The position numbers and the translations under genes are program-made. 64,000 nt of DNA from Sphingomonas sp. BK235 (GTDB lineage Bacteria > Pseudomonadota > Alphaproteobacteria > Sphingomonadales > Sphingomonadaceae), in assembly GCF_004345855.1 (NCBI RefSeq), contig NZ_SLXN01000007.1, positions 205,998-269,997 of the forward strand, given 5' to 3'. Below are positions 57,368 to 64,000 of the stretch, one piece after another; the stretch's first letter is position 1, and each line of letters opens with the position of its first letter. Below the pieces are notes generated by a model, which had not been told where the DNA came from, made no database searches, and was given only the letters and a program-made list of their open reading frames with translations.

Positions 57368-59311
57368 TCAGGCCGCGGCGCGCTCGCGCGCTCCGTCGCG
57401 CAGCAACGCCGGCACCGCGTCGAGCGCGATCGGGGGCGAGAACAACGTGCCCTGCGCGCGGGCGCAGCCGATCCGCAGCAGCGTATCGAGCTGCGCCGAG
57501 GTCTCCACCGCCTCGCCGACACAGTCGAGCGCGAGCGAGCGGCACAGCGCGACCACCGCCTCCGCCAGCGCCGCGCCGGAGCCCGCGGGCATGTCGCCGA
57601 TCAGCCGCCCGTCGAGCTTGACCGTGTCGAGCGGCAGCTCACGCAGCAGGTTGAGGCTGGCGCTGTCGGCGCCGAAATCGTCGAGCACCACCTTCATCCC
57701 GCGCGCGCGCAGCTGCCCCAGCGCGCGCGCCGCGGCGGCACGGTCGCGTGCCACCGCGGCCTCGGTCACCTCGACCCAGATCCGCTCGGGCGCCACGCCC
57801 GCCGCGGCGATCTCGCGCTCGATCGCGGCCAGTGCGGCGGGCGAGTGGAGGTCACAGGCCGAGAGGTTGAACGACAGCGCGAGCGACGGCGGCAGCCCGC
57901 GCAGCGCGGTGAGCCCGCGGCGGAGCAGCGTCAGCGTCACCGCATGGACCAGCGAGCAGCGCTCGGCCGCCGCGATCAGCGCCTCTGGCGCGATCTCGCC
58001 CAGCTGCGGGCTGTGCCAACGGGCCAGCAGCTCGATCGCGGCGACGGCGCGCGTGGCGGTGCTGACGATCGGCTGCGCCACCACTCCCAGCTCGTCGTCC
58101 AGCACCGCGCCGCGCAGCGCGGCCTCGATCGCGCGGTCGTCACCGATCGCGCGGGCCATCTCCGGGGTGAAGACGCAGGTGCCCCCACTGACGCGCTTGG
58201 CCTGATAGAGCGCGTAATCGGCGCGATCGAACAAGGCGTCGGCGTCGCCCGCTGGCGAATCCGAACACGCCACACCCAGCGACCCGCCGACGCACAGCCG
58301 CAGCACGCCGAGCGACACCGGCGCCGCGATCGACTGGCAGAGCCATGCCGCCGCCGCGATCGCCTCGTCCTGGTCGCCCGTGATGAGCAGCCCGAACTCG
58401 TCGCCGCCGAGCCGGTAGATCGTGGTCGCGGGGTTCGCGAGCGACTGCATCCGCCGGGCCAGCGCGATCAGCAGCCGGTCGCCGACCTGGTGGCCGTAGG
58501 TGTCGTTGACCGGCTTGAAGCGATCGAGGTCGAGCAGCCCGACGACGAAGCGCGGCGAATCGGGCGCGGTCGCGAGGCGGTGAAGATCCTGCTGGAAGCG
58601 CCGTCGGTTGGGGAGCGCGGTGAGGCTGTCGGTCAGCGCCAGCCGGCCATTGTCGGCGTTGAGCCAAGCCAGCTCGGCATGTTGCTGCTCCAGCGTCGCG
58701 CGCGCGGCGACCTGGTCGCGGAACAGCGCGAAGCCGTTGAGCAGCACGCGCATCAGCACCGCGACGACGAGCGCGACATTGGTCGCGATCACCGCGAACA
58801 TGATCTCGTAATGCGCGAAGCAGGAGAGCACGAAGGCCGGCACCACCATCACCGCCACCAGCACCGCGGCCTGGGGCAGCACCATCAGGCAGAAGACGCA
58901 ACCGATCACGGTGGTGGACAGATAGACGGCGGCATGCGCCTGTTGCGCCGGCCCGCCATACCCCATCAGCAACAGCGCCCAGACCAGATAGGCGGTGGCG
59001 ACCGGCGCGGCCAACGCGGTGATGACGCGCAGGTGGCGCCGCGCCGCGATCGGACCGGGGACCGTACCCAGGCGCGCCACGCGCGCCCAGCGCACCAGCC
59101 GCACCGCGGTGAACAGGAACAGCAGCGCCGGCACCGTGACGGTGAGCAGCGCGGGCGCGCTGGCATGATGCGTCATCGCCACCGCGAGCGAGTTGATGAG
59201 CAGCAGACCGTAGAGCAGCGGCACCTGGCGATAGAGGTTGGCGGCCTGCGCGACCGCGAGCCGCGGGTCGTCGCCGACCCGCGCATACCAGCGATATATC
59301 CGACCGACCAT
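57368..59311 (-). CDS. Membrane-bound GGDEF-EAL protein (cyclic-di-GMP synthesis and breakdown)
   Basis: A 647-residue protein: an N-terminal membrane domain of about six segments (LLYGLLLINSLAVAMTHHAS...), a short coiled coil, a GGDEF domain with intact active site YRLGGDEFGLLITG, and an EAL domain. The EAL signature is relaxed (AIELLARWHS), but the other catalytic residues are present: FNLSACDL, EVTEAAV, VLDDFGADSASLN, KLDGRLIG and GEAVETSAQLD. Both activities are possible. Start ATG 59311 is after the long antisense-looking extension that overlaps the next gene's 3' region. The signal sensed is unknown. Confidence 0.85.
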   Translation of the reverse strand: MVGRIYRWYARVGDDPRLAVAQAANLYRQVPLLYGLLLINSLAVAMTHHASAPALLTVTVPALLFLFTAVRLVRWARVARLGTVPGPIAARRHLRVITALAAPVATAYLVWALLLMGYGGPAQQAHAAVYLSTTVIGCVFCLMVLPQAAVLVAVMVVPAFVLSCFAHYEIMFAVIATNVALVVAVLMRVLLNGFALFRDQVAARATLEQQHAELAWLNADNGRLALTDSLTALPNRRRFQQDLHRLATAPDSPRFVVGLLDLDRFKPVNDTYGHQVGDRLLIALARRMQSLANPATTIYRLGGDEFGLLITGDQDEAIAAAAWLCQSIAAPVSLGVLRLCVGGSLGVACSDSPAGDADALFDRADYALYQAKRVSGGTCVFTPEMARAIGDDRAIEAALRGAVLDDELGVVAQPIVSTATRAVAAIELLARWHSPQLGEIAPEALIAAAERCSLVHAVTLTLLRRGLTALRGLPPSLALSFNLSACDLHSPAALAAIEREIAAAGVAPERIWVEVTEAAVARDRAAAARALGQLRARGMKVVLDDFGADSASLNLLRELPLDTVKLDGRLIGDMPAGSGAALAEAVVALCRSLALDCVGEAVETSAQLDTLLRIGCARAQGTLFSPPIALDAVPALLRDGARERAAA

Positions 59312-59384
59312 CGCGTCCTGCTCTCCCCCCGGGGCGCACGCGTCCCATTCCGCGCGGGCATAGAGCGATCGCGCGCGGGTTTCA

Positions 59385-61799
59385 CTAACCCGGCGGTAGG
59401 GATTCCTTCCAATTGCCCGCGCGCGCCGGATCGGCGGAGAGCAGCTCGAGCCGCTGCGGCACGGTGCCCAGCTCGATCCCCTCCTCACGGAACCGCCGCA
59501 GCAGCACCGTGAACACGGCGCTGCGCGCGCCATAGGCGGCGCGGGGGGAGGGGACGTGGGCGAAACAGTTGAAGAAGATGCGGCCGTCCGCGATCGAGTC
59601 GATGAAGATCGCGGGCGCGGGATCGTCGAGGATCGCGCTCTCCTCGCCGAAGGTCTGCGCCACGATCGCGCGCACCTTGTCGGCGTCGCTCTCCAGCGGC
59701 ACCGAGAATTGCACCTGGATACGCCCGAGCGGACTGGCCAGCGTCTTGTTGAGCACCGACTTGGTGATCAGCTCGGAATTGGGCACGATCAGCGTCGAGT
59801 GATCGGCCAGCCCGATCTCGGTCGAGCGCACGCTGATGCGCTTGACGTCGCCCTCGTCGGTGCCGACGCGGATCCAGTCGCCGATCTTGATCGGGCGCTC
59901 GGCGAGAAGGATCAGCCCCGACACGAAATTGGACGTGATCGCCTGCAGGCCGAAGCCGATGCCGACCGAGAGCGCGGAGAGCAGCAGCGCGATCCGCTCC
60001 ACCCCGATGCCGAGCGAGGCGAGCGCCCAGATCACGGCCAGCGCGACTCCGACGTAACGCGCCACCAGACTGACCGAGTTGCGCCCCGAGCCGTCGAGGT
60101 CGGTGGCGGGCAGATAACGCTGCTCGAGCCAGCGCATGAACGCGCGCACCAGCGCCAGCCCGACGAACAGCACGACGACGCCGCGCAGGATCGTCCCCGG
60201 CGATACCGCGATCCCGCCGATCTCGATCCCCTGCGCGAGGCTGCCGACGCGCGCGATCAGCGCGCCGATCCCGCCCCCGCCGCTGAACGGCGAGAACAGC
60301 AGGCCGAAGGCGGTGAGCGCGAGCACGACGCGCAGCACGCCCGAGGCGAGCACCCCGAATTGCTCGATCAGCGCGGCCCGCACACCCAGCGCGCGCGACA
60401 GCGTTCGCCCGACCCCGCCCTCGCGCGCGAACACGGTGGTGGCGACGTCGTCGATCGCCGCCATCAGCAGGAAGGTCGCGCTGCCCAGCACCAGCCCCCA
60501 GGCGACGATCGACACCGCGAAGCGCGCGAGGCCGAGATAGCCGAGCAGCAGCGCGACCGTGGCGACCACCACCACCGCCCAGGCGACCAGCGCGGCGGCG
60601 CCCAGCCCCGCGCGCGCGGGTGCCTGCTCCTCCTCCGCCCGCGCGGCGCGCAGCCGGCCCAGCGCCACCAGCGCGGCGATCAGCAAGGCGACGTGGAGCA
60701 GCGCGACGATCGCCTGGGTCGCGCTCAGCGCGGCGGCGCTGGCGCCGACGGCGCGATTGAAGCTGTCGACCATGATCGCCAGGAAGGCGACCGCGGCCAG
60801 CAGCCAGCTGAACGGACGCAGCTGGCGCGCGACATCGTCCGCGATCGGGGCGACTCGCCAGCTCGGCTGGTTGCGCATCAGCAGCGCGCCGGTGACCGAG
60901 GCGGTGAAGCCCGCGAAGGTGACCGCGGCGACGAAGGTATCGGCGATCGCGCTCCACGCGCTGGGCACCAGCCCAGACCAGCGCAGCCCTTGGATCAGCG
61001 CGACGCTCGCCAGCAGCGGGGTCAGCGTGCCGACGAGTACCCGCCAGATCGCATTGCCCGAGCGGCGCACGCGATGCCCGGGCGCGTCGTCGATCAGGAA
61101 GCGCAGCCCGACGCGATGCGTCGCGGCGCGCCCCGGTCCGATCAGCGCCAGCGCGACGATCGCGCCGAGCAGCGCGGGCCAGGGCCAGGTGTCGCCCCGA
61201 CCGGCGGCGATCTGGCGCCTCCCCTGCGCGACGAAGCCGCTGATCCGGCGCAGGTCGCGCGGTGCGGACTGGAGCACCGCGGCCCAGAAGCCGGGCGACA
61301 GCGGCGAAGGGACATGCGCCGCGATCGTCTGGCTGAACTGCTCGGCCTCGCTCTGGTTGATCTCGTCGACGAGCTGCTGCGCCTCGACCACGATCAGGCG
61401 GCCGCGTTTGCCGTTCGAGTCGATCGCGGTGCGCTGGCGCGCCAGCCGCGCGCGTTGCGCGGCGAGGTCGGGCGCGTCGCTCGCGCTGGCGGGACCGAGC
61501 TGTGCGGCGCGCGCGTCGATCAGCTCGAGCTGATCGGCGAGCTGGTCGGCGGCAGCGGCGGCGTCCTCGCGCGCGGCATCGACGCGCTCGCGCAGCGCGT
61601 CGCGCGTCGCGCGGTCGCGCGCGTCGTTCAGCGCGCGGTCGACCGCGCGCACCTCGCGCTCGGCCGTGACGAGCCGCGCGGTGGCGGCGGCGACCGGGTC
61701 GGGCTGCGCCGAGGCCAAGGGCGCGAGGAGCAGCGCGGCGAGCGCCAGCAGCAGGAGCGCAGCGACGCGCGCGCGGGCGAACAAAGGGGGACACGTCAT
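59385..61799 (-). CDS. MscS-type mechanosensitive channel with N-terminal DUF3772 domain
   Basis: An 804-residue protein: signal peptide (MTCPPLFARARVAALLLLAL), a periplasmic helical region rich in Ala/Arg/Asp (about 30-170; DUF3772-like), several membrane segments, then the MscS pore and beta-domain (SVGIGFGLQAITSNFVSGLI pore helix; RPIKIGDWIRVGTDEGDVKRIS). Members relieve turgor on osmotic downshock. The C-terminus is cytosolic and charged. It is longer than MscS (286 residues) but like other large YbdG/MscK-type proteins. Start ATG 61799 removes 29 residues of unlikely leader. Confidence 0.88.
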   Translation of the reverse strand: MTCPPLFARARVAALLLLALAALLLAPLASAQPDPVAAATARLVTAEREVRAVDRALNDARDRATRDALRERVDAAREDAAAAADQLADQLELIDARAAQLGPASASDAPDLAAQRARLARQRTAIDSNGKRGRLIVVEAQQLVDEINQSEAEQFSQTIAAHVPSPLSPGFWAAVLQSAPRDLRRISGFVAQGRRQIAAGRGDTWPWPALLGAIVALALIGPGRAATHRVGLRFLIDDAPGHRVRRSGNAIWRVLVGTLTPLLASVALIQGLRWSGLVPSAWSAIADTFVAAVTFAGFTASVTGALLMRNQPSWRVAPIADDVARQLRPFSWLLAAVAFLAIMVDSFNRAVGASAAALSATQAIVALLHVALLIAALVALGRLRAARAEEEQAPARAGLGAAALVAWAVVVVATVALLLGYLGLARFAVSIVAWGLVLGSATFLLMAAIDDVATTVFAREGGVGRTLSRALGVRAALIEQFGVLASGVLRVVLALTAFGLLFSPFSGGGGIGALIARVGSLAQGIEIGGIAVSPGTILRGVVVLFVGLALVRAFMRWLEQRYLPATDLDGSGRNSVSLVARYVGVALAVIWALASLGIGVERIALLLSALSVGIGFGLQAITSNFVSGLILLAERPIKIGDWIRVGTDEGDVKRISVRSTEIGLADHSTLIVPNSELITKSVLNKTLASPLGRIQVQFSVPLESDADKVRAIVAQTFGEESAILDDPAPAIFIDSIADGRIFFNCFAHVPSPRAAYGARSAVFTVLLRRFREEGIELGTVPQRLELLSADPARAGNWKESLPPG

Positions 61800-61888
61800 C
61801 GCCGCCGCGTTAGCAGAGCGTGGGGGAGCGCCGCCAGTCGCCCCGCCGGCTGGCGCGGCGGCGTCACGCCCGCGCGCTCGCCCCAAGG

Positions 61889-62743
61889 TCAGCCCGTCTG
61901 CTCGACCTGCGCCATGCCGTCGGGCCGTGCCGCGCCGAGCTCGGGCTCGCCGCCCAAAGGCTCATTGCGGAACACCGTGAACTCGCCACGCCCGTCGATG
62001 CTCGGTCCGCTGGTCCAGCGCCCTTCGGGGTAGCTGCCGTCAAGCGAGGTGACGAAGAAGTCGTAATTATGCTCCTGGTCCTCCTTCTCCTGCGGGAAGG
62101 AATTGGGGATCGGCAGCTGGGTCGCGGCGCCGCCGAGCTCCTCGATCACCGCGAGCCATTGCTCCTGGTGCATCGTGTCGCGCGCGATCATGAAGTGGAG
62201 CATCTTCTTCATGCCCTCGTCGCGCGCCGCATGGTAGAGGCGGGTCGCGAGTACGCGCCCGGTGCTCTCCGCGGCGACGTTGCAGTACATGTCGGCGGCG
62301 ATGTTCCCGCTGGCGTAGATGTGGCTCATGTTGAACGGCACGCCGTCCGAATCGACCGGCATCGCCGCGAGCCCGGTCGAGAGCAGATTCTTGTGGATCA
62401 GCCCCTCGATGATGTGGCGCGGCCGCTCGCCGCCCATCACCGCACCGACGATGCTGTCCGCGGCACCCTCGGCCTGGAGGCTCGCGGGGGCCTTGTCGAG
62501 GTTGAGCGCCACCGCGGTGGCGAGCATCTCGATATGGCCGATCTCCTCGGTGGCGGTGTGGAGCAGCATGTCGCGGTACTTCGGCGTGGGCGCGCGATTG
62601 CCCCAGGCCTGGAAGAAATATTGCATGCAGACGCGGATCTCGCCCTCGACGCCACCGATCGCCTGCTGGAGCATCCGCGCGAAGGCGGGATCCGGCTCGG
62701 TCACCTGCACCGGATATTGGAGCCGCTTGTCGTGATAGTACAT
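61889..62743 (-). CDS. Manganese catalase
   Basis: A 284-residue ferritin-like dimanganese catalase: MYYHDKRLQYPVQVTEPDP, the first metal Glu in GVEGEIRVCMQYFFQAWG, ATEEIGHIEMLATAV with Glu and His ligands, and the second helix pair in LATRLYHAARDEGMKKMLHF and ARDTMHQEQW. It splits hydrogen peroxide without haem. Two operator-like dyads lie upstream, and the following gene on that side is a stress-type SDR. The start is ATG 62743. Confidence 0.95.
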   Translation of the reverse strand: MYYHDKRLQYPVQVTEPDPAFARMLQQAIGGVEGEIRVCMQYFFQAWGNRAPTPKYRDMLLHTATEEIGHIEMLATAVALNLDKAPASLQAEGAADSIVGAVMGGERPRHIIEGLIHKNLLSTGLAAMPVDSDGVPFNMSHIYASGNIAADMYCNVAAESTGRVLATRLYHAARDEGMKKMLHFMIARDTMHQEQWLAVIEELGGAATQLPIPNSFPQEKEDQEHNYDFFVTSLDGSYPEGRWTSGPSIDGRGEFTVFRNEPLGGEPELGAARPDGMAQVEQTG

Positions 62744-62826
62744 CGCGCGTCCTCGCTGTTGGGATGATCCCGCCCGGATCATCCGCCAACGGCTCAGCGC
62801 GCCTGAAGTTTACTAGGGTGGATTAG

Positions 62827-62861
62827 AATAACGGCGTTATTACAGCAACTTGCGTCAAGTT
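62827..62861. promoter_or_regulatory. Two adjacent 15-bp dyads upstream of the Mn-catalase gene
   Basis: AATAACG-G-CGTTATT (62827-62841) and AACTTG-CGT-CAAGTT (62847-62861) are two perfect inverted repeats 5 bp apart. They lie about 84-118 bp upstream of the Mn-catalase start and just past the hairpin behind the SDR gene. They could be binding sites of one or two regulators. No matching known operator is named. Confidence 0.55.
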
Positions 62862-62894
62862 CGCGCGCCCGGAGCGCGGCGCTCCGGGCGCGCG
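62862..62894 (-). terminator. Perfect GC hairpin downstream of the SDR gene, possible terminator
   Basis: CGCGCGCCCGGAGC (62862-62875) pairs with GCTCCGGGCGCGCG (62881-62894) around a 5-nt loop, 7 bp after the SDR stop on the minus strand. No T run follows, so intrinsic termination is not certain. Confidence 0.55.
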
Positions 62895-62900
62895 CACCGC

Positions 62901-63758
62901 TCACAGGAAGGGGCGGCCGCCGGTCACCGCGATGGTCGCCGCGAGGATGTAGCTCGCCTCGTCGCTGGCGAGCATGACATAGGCGGGTGCCAGCTCGGCG
63001 GGCTGCGCGGCGCGGCCGATCGGGGTGTTCTCGCCGAAGCTCTTCACCTTCTCGGGCGGCATGGTCGAGGGGATCAGCGGCGTCCACACCGGACCGGGCG
63101 CGACCGCGTTGACGCGGATCCCGCGCTCGGCGAGCATCTGGCCCAGCCCGGCGGTGAAATTGTGGATCGCGCCCTTGGTGGTGGCGTAAGCGAGCAGCTG
63201 CTCGTTGGGCTGGTCGGCGTTGATCGAGGTGGTGTTGATGATCGACGACCCCTCGCGCATGTGCGGCACCGCCGCCTTGGACAGATAGAACATCGCGTGG
63301 ATGTTGGTGGCGAAGGTCCGCTGCCACTCCTCGTCGGCGATGTCCTCGATCGTCTGGAAGCTGGCCTGGTGTGCGGCATTGTTGACGAGCACGTCGACCC
63401 GCCCGAACGCTTCCACCGCGCGATCGACGACGGAACGGGCATGCGCCGGGTCGCTGATGTCGCCGGGGACGAGCACCGCCTGGCGGCCGGCCTGCTCGAC
63501 CAGCCGCTGGGTCTCGCGCGCGTCCTCCTCCTCGCTGAGATAGGAGATCAGTACGTCCGCGCCCTCGCGTCCGAAGGCGAGCGCGACCGCGCGACCGATG
63601 CCGCTGTCGCCGCCGGTGACGATCGTCTTCTTGTCGGTGAGGCGGCCGCGGCCGACATAGCTGTGCTCGCCGTGATCGGGGCGCGGGTCCATCGCCGCGG
63701 TGGTGCCCGGCATCGGCTGCTGCTGCTCGGGATAGGGCGGGGTGGGGCGGTCGGTCAC
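62901..63758 (-). CDS. SDR family oxidoreductase (stress/GSP39 type)
   Basis: A 285-residue short-chain dehydrogenase: N-terminal extension typical of the YghA/GSP39 branch (MTDRPTPPYPEQQQPMPG), NAD(P) site TGGDSGIGRAVALAFGREGA, NNAAH in place of NNAG, catalytic Ser in NTTSINADQPNEQ and YATTK. Substrate unknown; this branch is often part of the general stress response. Upstream on the minus strand, GGAAC (63815-63811) and a GTT 19 nt further resemble, but do not fit, the EcfG promoter spacing. It is co-directional with the Mn-catalase gene. Confidence 0.88.
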   Translation of the reverse strand: MTDRPTPPYPEQQQPMPGTTAAMDPRPDHGEHSYVGRGRLTDKKTIVTGGDSGIGRAVALAFGREGADVLISYLSEEEDARETQRLVEQAGRQAVLVPGDISDPAHARSVVDRAVEAFGRVDVLVNNAAHQASFQTIEDIADEEWQRTFATNIHAMFYLSKAAVPHMREGSSIINTTSINADQPNEQLLAYATTKGAIHNFTAGLGQMLAERGIRVNAVAPGPVWTPLIPSTMPPEKVKSFGENTPIGRAAQPAELAPAYVMLASDEASYILAATIAVTGGRPFL

Positions 63759-63905
63759 GGTGCGATCTCCATGTTGGGTCGGGCACTCAACCGATCGGCG
63801 CGGCGGCGGCGTTCCGGGCTTTGACGTGAATCAGCCAGTCTTGTCCGGCGGATGAAGCGCGTGACGAACTGACATCGCCGCGCCAAAAAACTGTCATCGA
63901 ATCGC

Positions 63906-63934
63906 TTGACCGGTGGGAACGCCCTCCATATATG
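63906..63934 (+). promoter_or_regulatory. Strong sigma70-type promoter at the right edge
   Basis: TTGACC (63906-63911), spacer of exactly 17 bp, TATATG (63929-63934), preceded by an A-rich stretch CAAAAAAC around 63883. It is close to consensus and stronger than anything else in the window. What it drives lies outside; the downstream 60 bp are not coding in any family I recognise, so an RNA operon leader is possible. Confidence 0.6.
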
Positions 63935-64000
63935 CCGCTTCACCGGACGGGGGGTGCTGCTGAGGCGGCGCTTCTGGGACGGTCGCCAGATAGGAAGGAC

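Noticed and set aside
62744..62826. EcfG-type promoter for the Mn-catalase gene
   Set aside because: No GGAAC element with a correctly spaced CGTT is present upstream; only the two dyads stand out.
63755..63943. Basic 62-residue frame on the minus strand upstream of the SDR gene
   Set aside because: Arg-rich composition typical of non-coding GC-rich DNA, overlaps the SDR promoter region and the edge promoter.
1..64000. Prophage, integrative element or insertion sequence
   Set aside because: No integrase, transposase, phage structural gene, tRNA-flanked direct repeats or shift in codon style was seen. The vapBC block is the only insertion that is clearly out of place.

Overview
The window looks like chromosome of a high-GC alphaproteobacterium close to Sphingomonas (Sphingomonadaceae). 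The reasons are a PEPxxWA-CTERM surface protein, a DivL-type pseudokinase in the divL-tsaE-amgK-murU-addB-addA-trxA gene order, Tat-type and lipoprotein export signals, very GC-rich third codon positions, and many copies of an intergenic dyad repeat that I associate with sphingomonads. There is no transposase, integrase, phage gene, CRISPR array or recognisable tRNA/rRNA gene. Most of the window is core genome, with a few small accessory insertions.

Layout. 0-9 kb: the start of rpmH (cut by the left edge), comM-like AAA protein, RES-domain protein, dicarboxylate/amino-acid symporter, Tat-exported M24 peptidase, PEP-CTERM protein, alaS. 9-24 kb: a secreted S9 peptidase, valS, ffh, then the ribosome/tRNA-maturation operon rpsP-rimM-trmD-rplS. 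In that operon a flavoprotein gene (opposite strand) and a vapBC toxin-antitoxin pair sit between rimM and trmD, and vapC overlaps the trmD start codon. A second S9 peptidase and asd follow. 24-32 kb: YitT membrane protein, GFA-type zinc protein with an overlapping hydrolase, histone H1-like protein, AMP nucleosidase, peroxiredoxin, YqgE, and ahcY behind a perfect palindrome and a structured leader. 32-43 kb: a tightly overlapping cluster divL-tsaE-amgK-murU-addB-addA, then trxA, which joins cell-cycle signalling, tRNA modification, peptidoglycan-sugar recycling and double-strand-break repair. 43-49 kb: a VapD-family RNase, a ThDP-dependent enzyme, a HAD hydrolase, then CoA-transferase subunits A and B split by a lipoprotein acid phosphatase, and a GST. 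49-54 kb: argJ, a small secreted Ala-rich ORF immediately before secA, and secA. 54-64 kb: LysR, MFS and LacI genes, a GGDEF-EAL protein, an MscS-type channel, manganese catalase, a stress-type SDR, and at the right edge a near-consensus strong promoter pointing out of the window.

The most unusual points are: the vapBC insertion coupled to trmD; a 50-codon acidic ORF that overlaps the conventional rimM start and has much better codon usage there; the loss of both the phospho-acceptor His and the N-box Asn in the DivL-like protein; the secreted small ORF with hairpins directly upstream of secA; mutually exclusive hairpins in the ahcY leader; the phosphatase gene wedged between the two CoA-transferase subunits; and two adjacent 15-bp dyads upstream of the manganese catalase gene. 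All assignments rest on reading motifs by eye; no database search was run.
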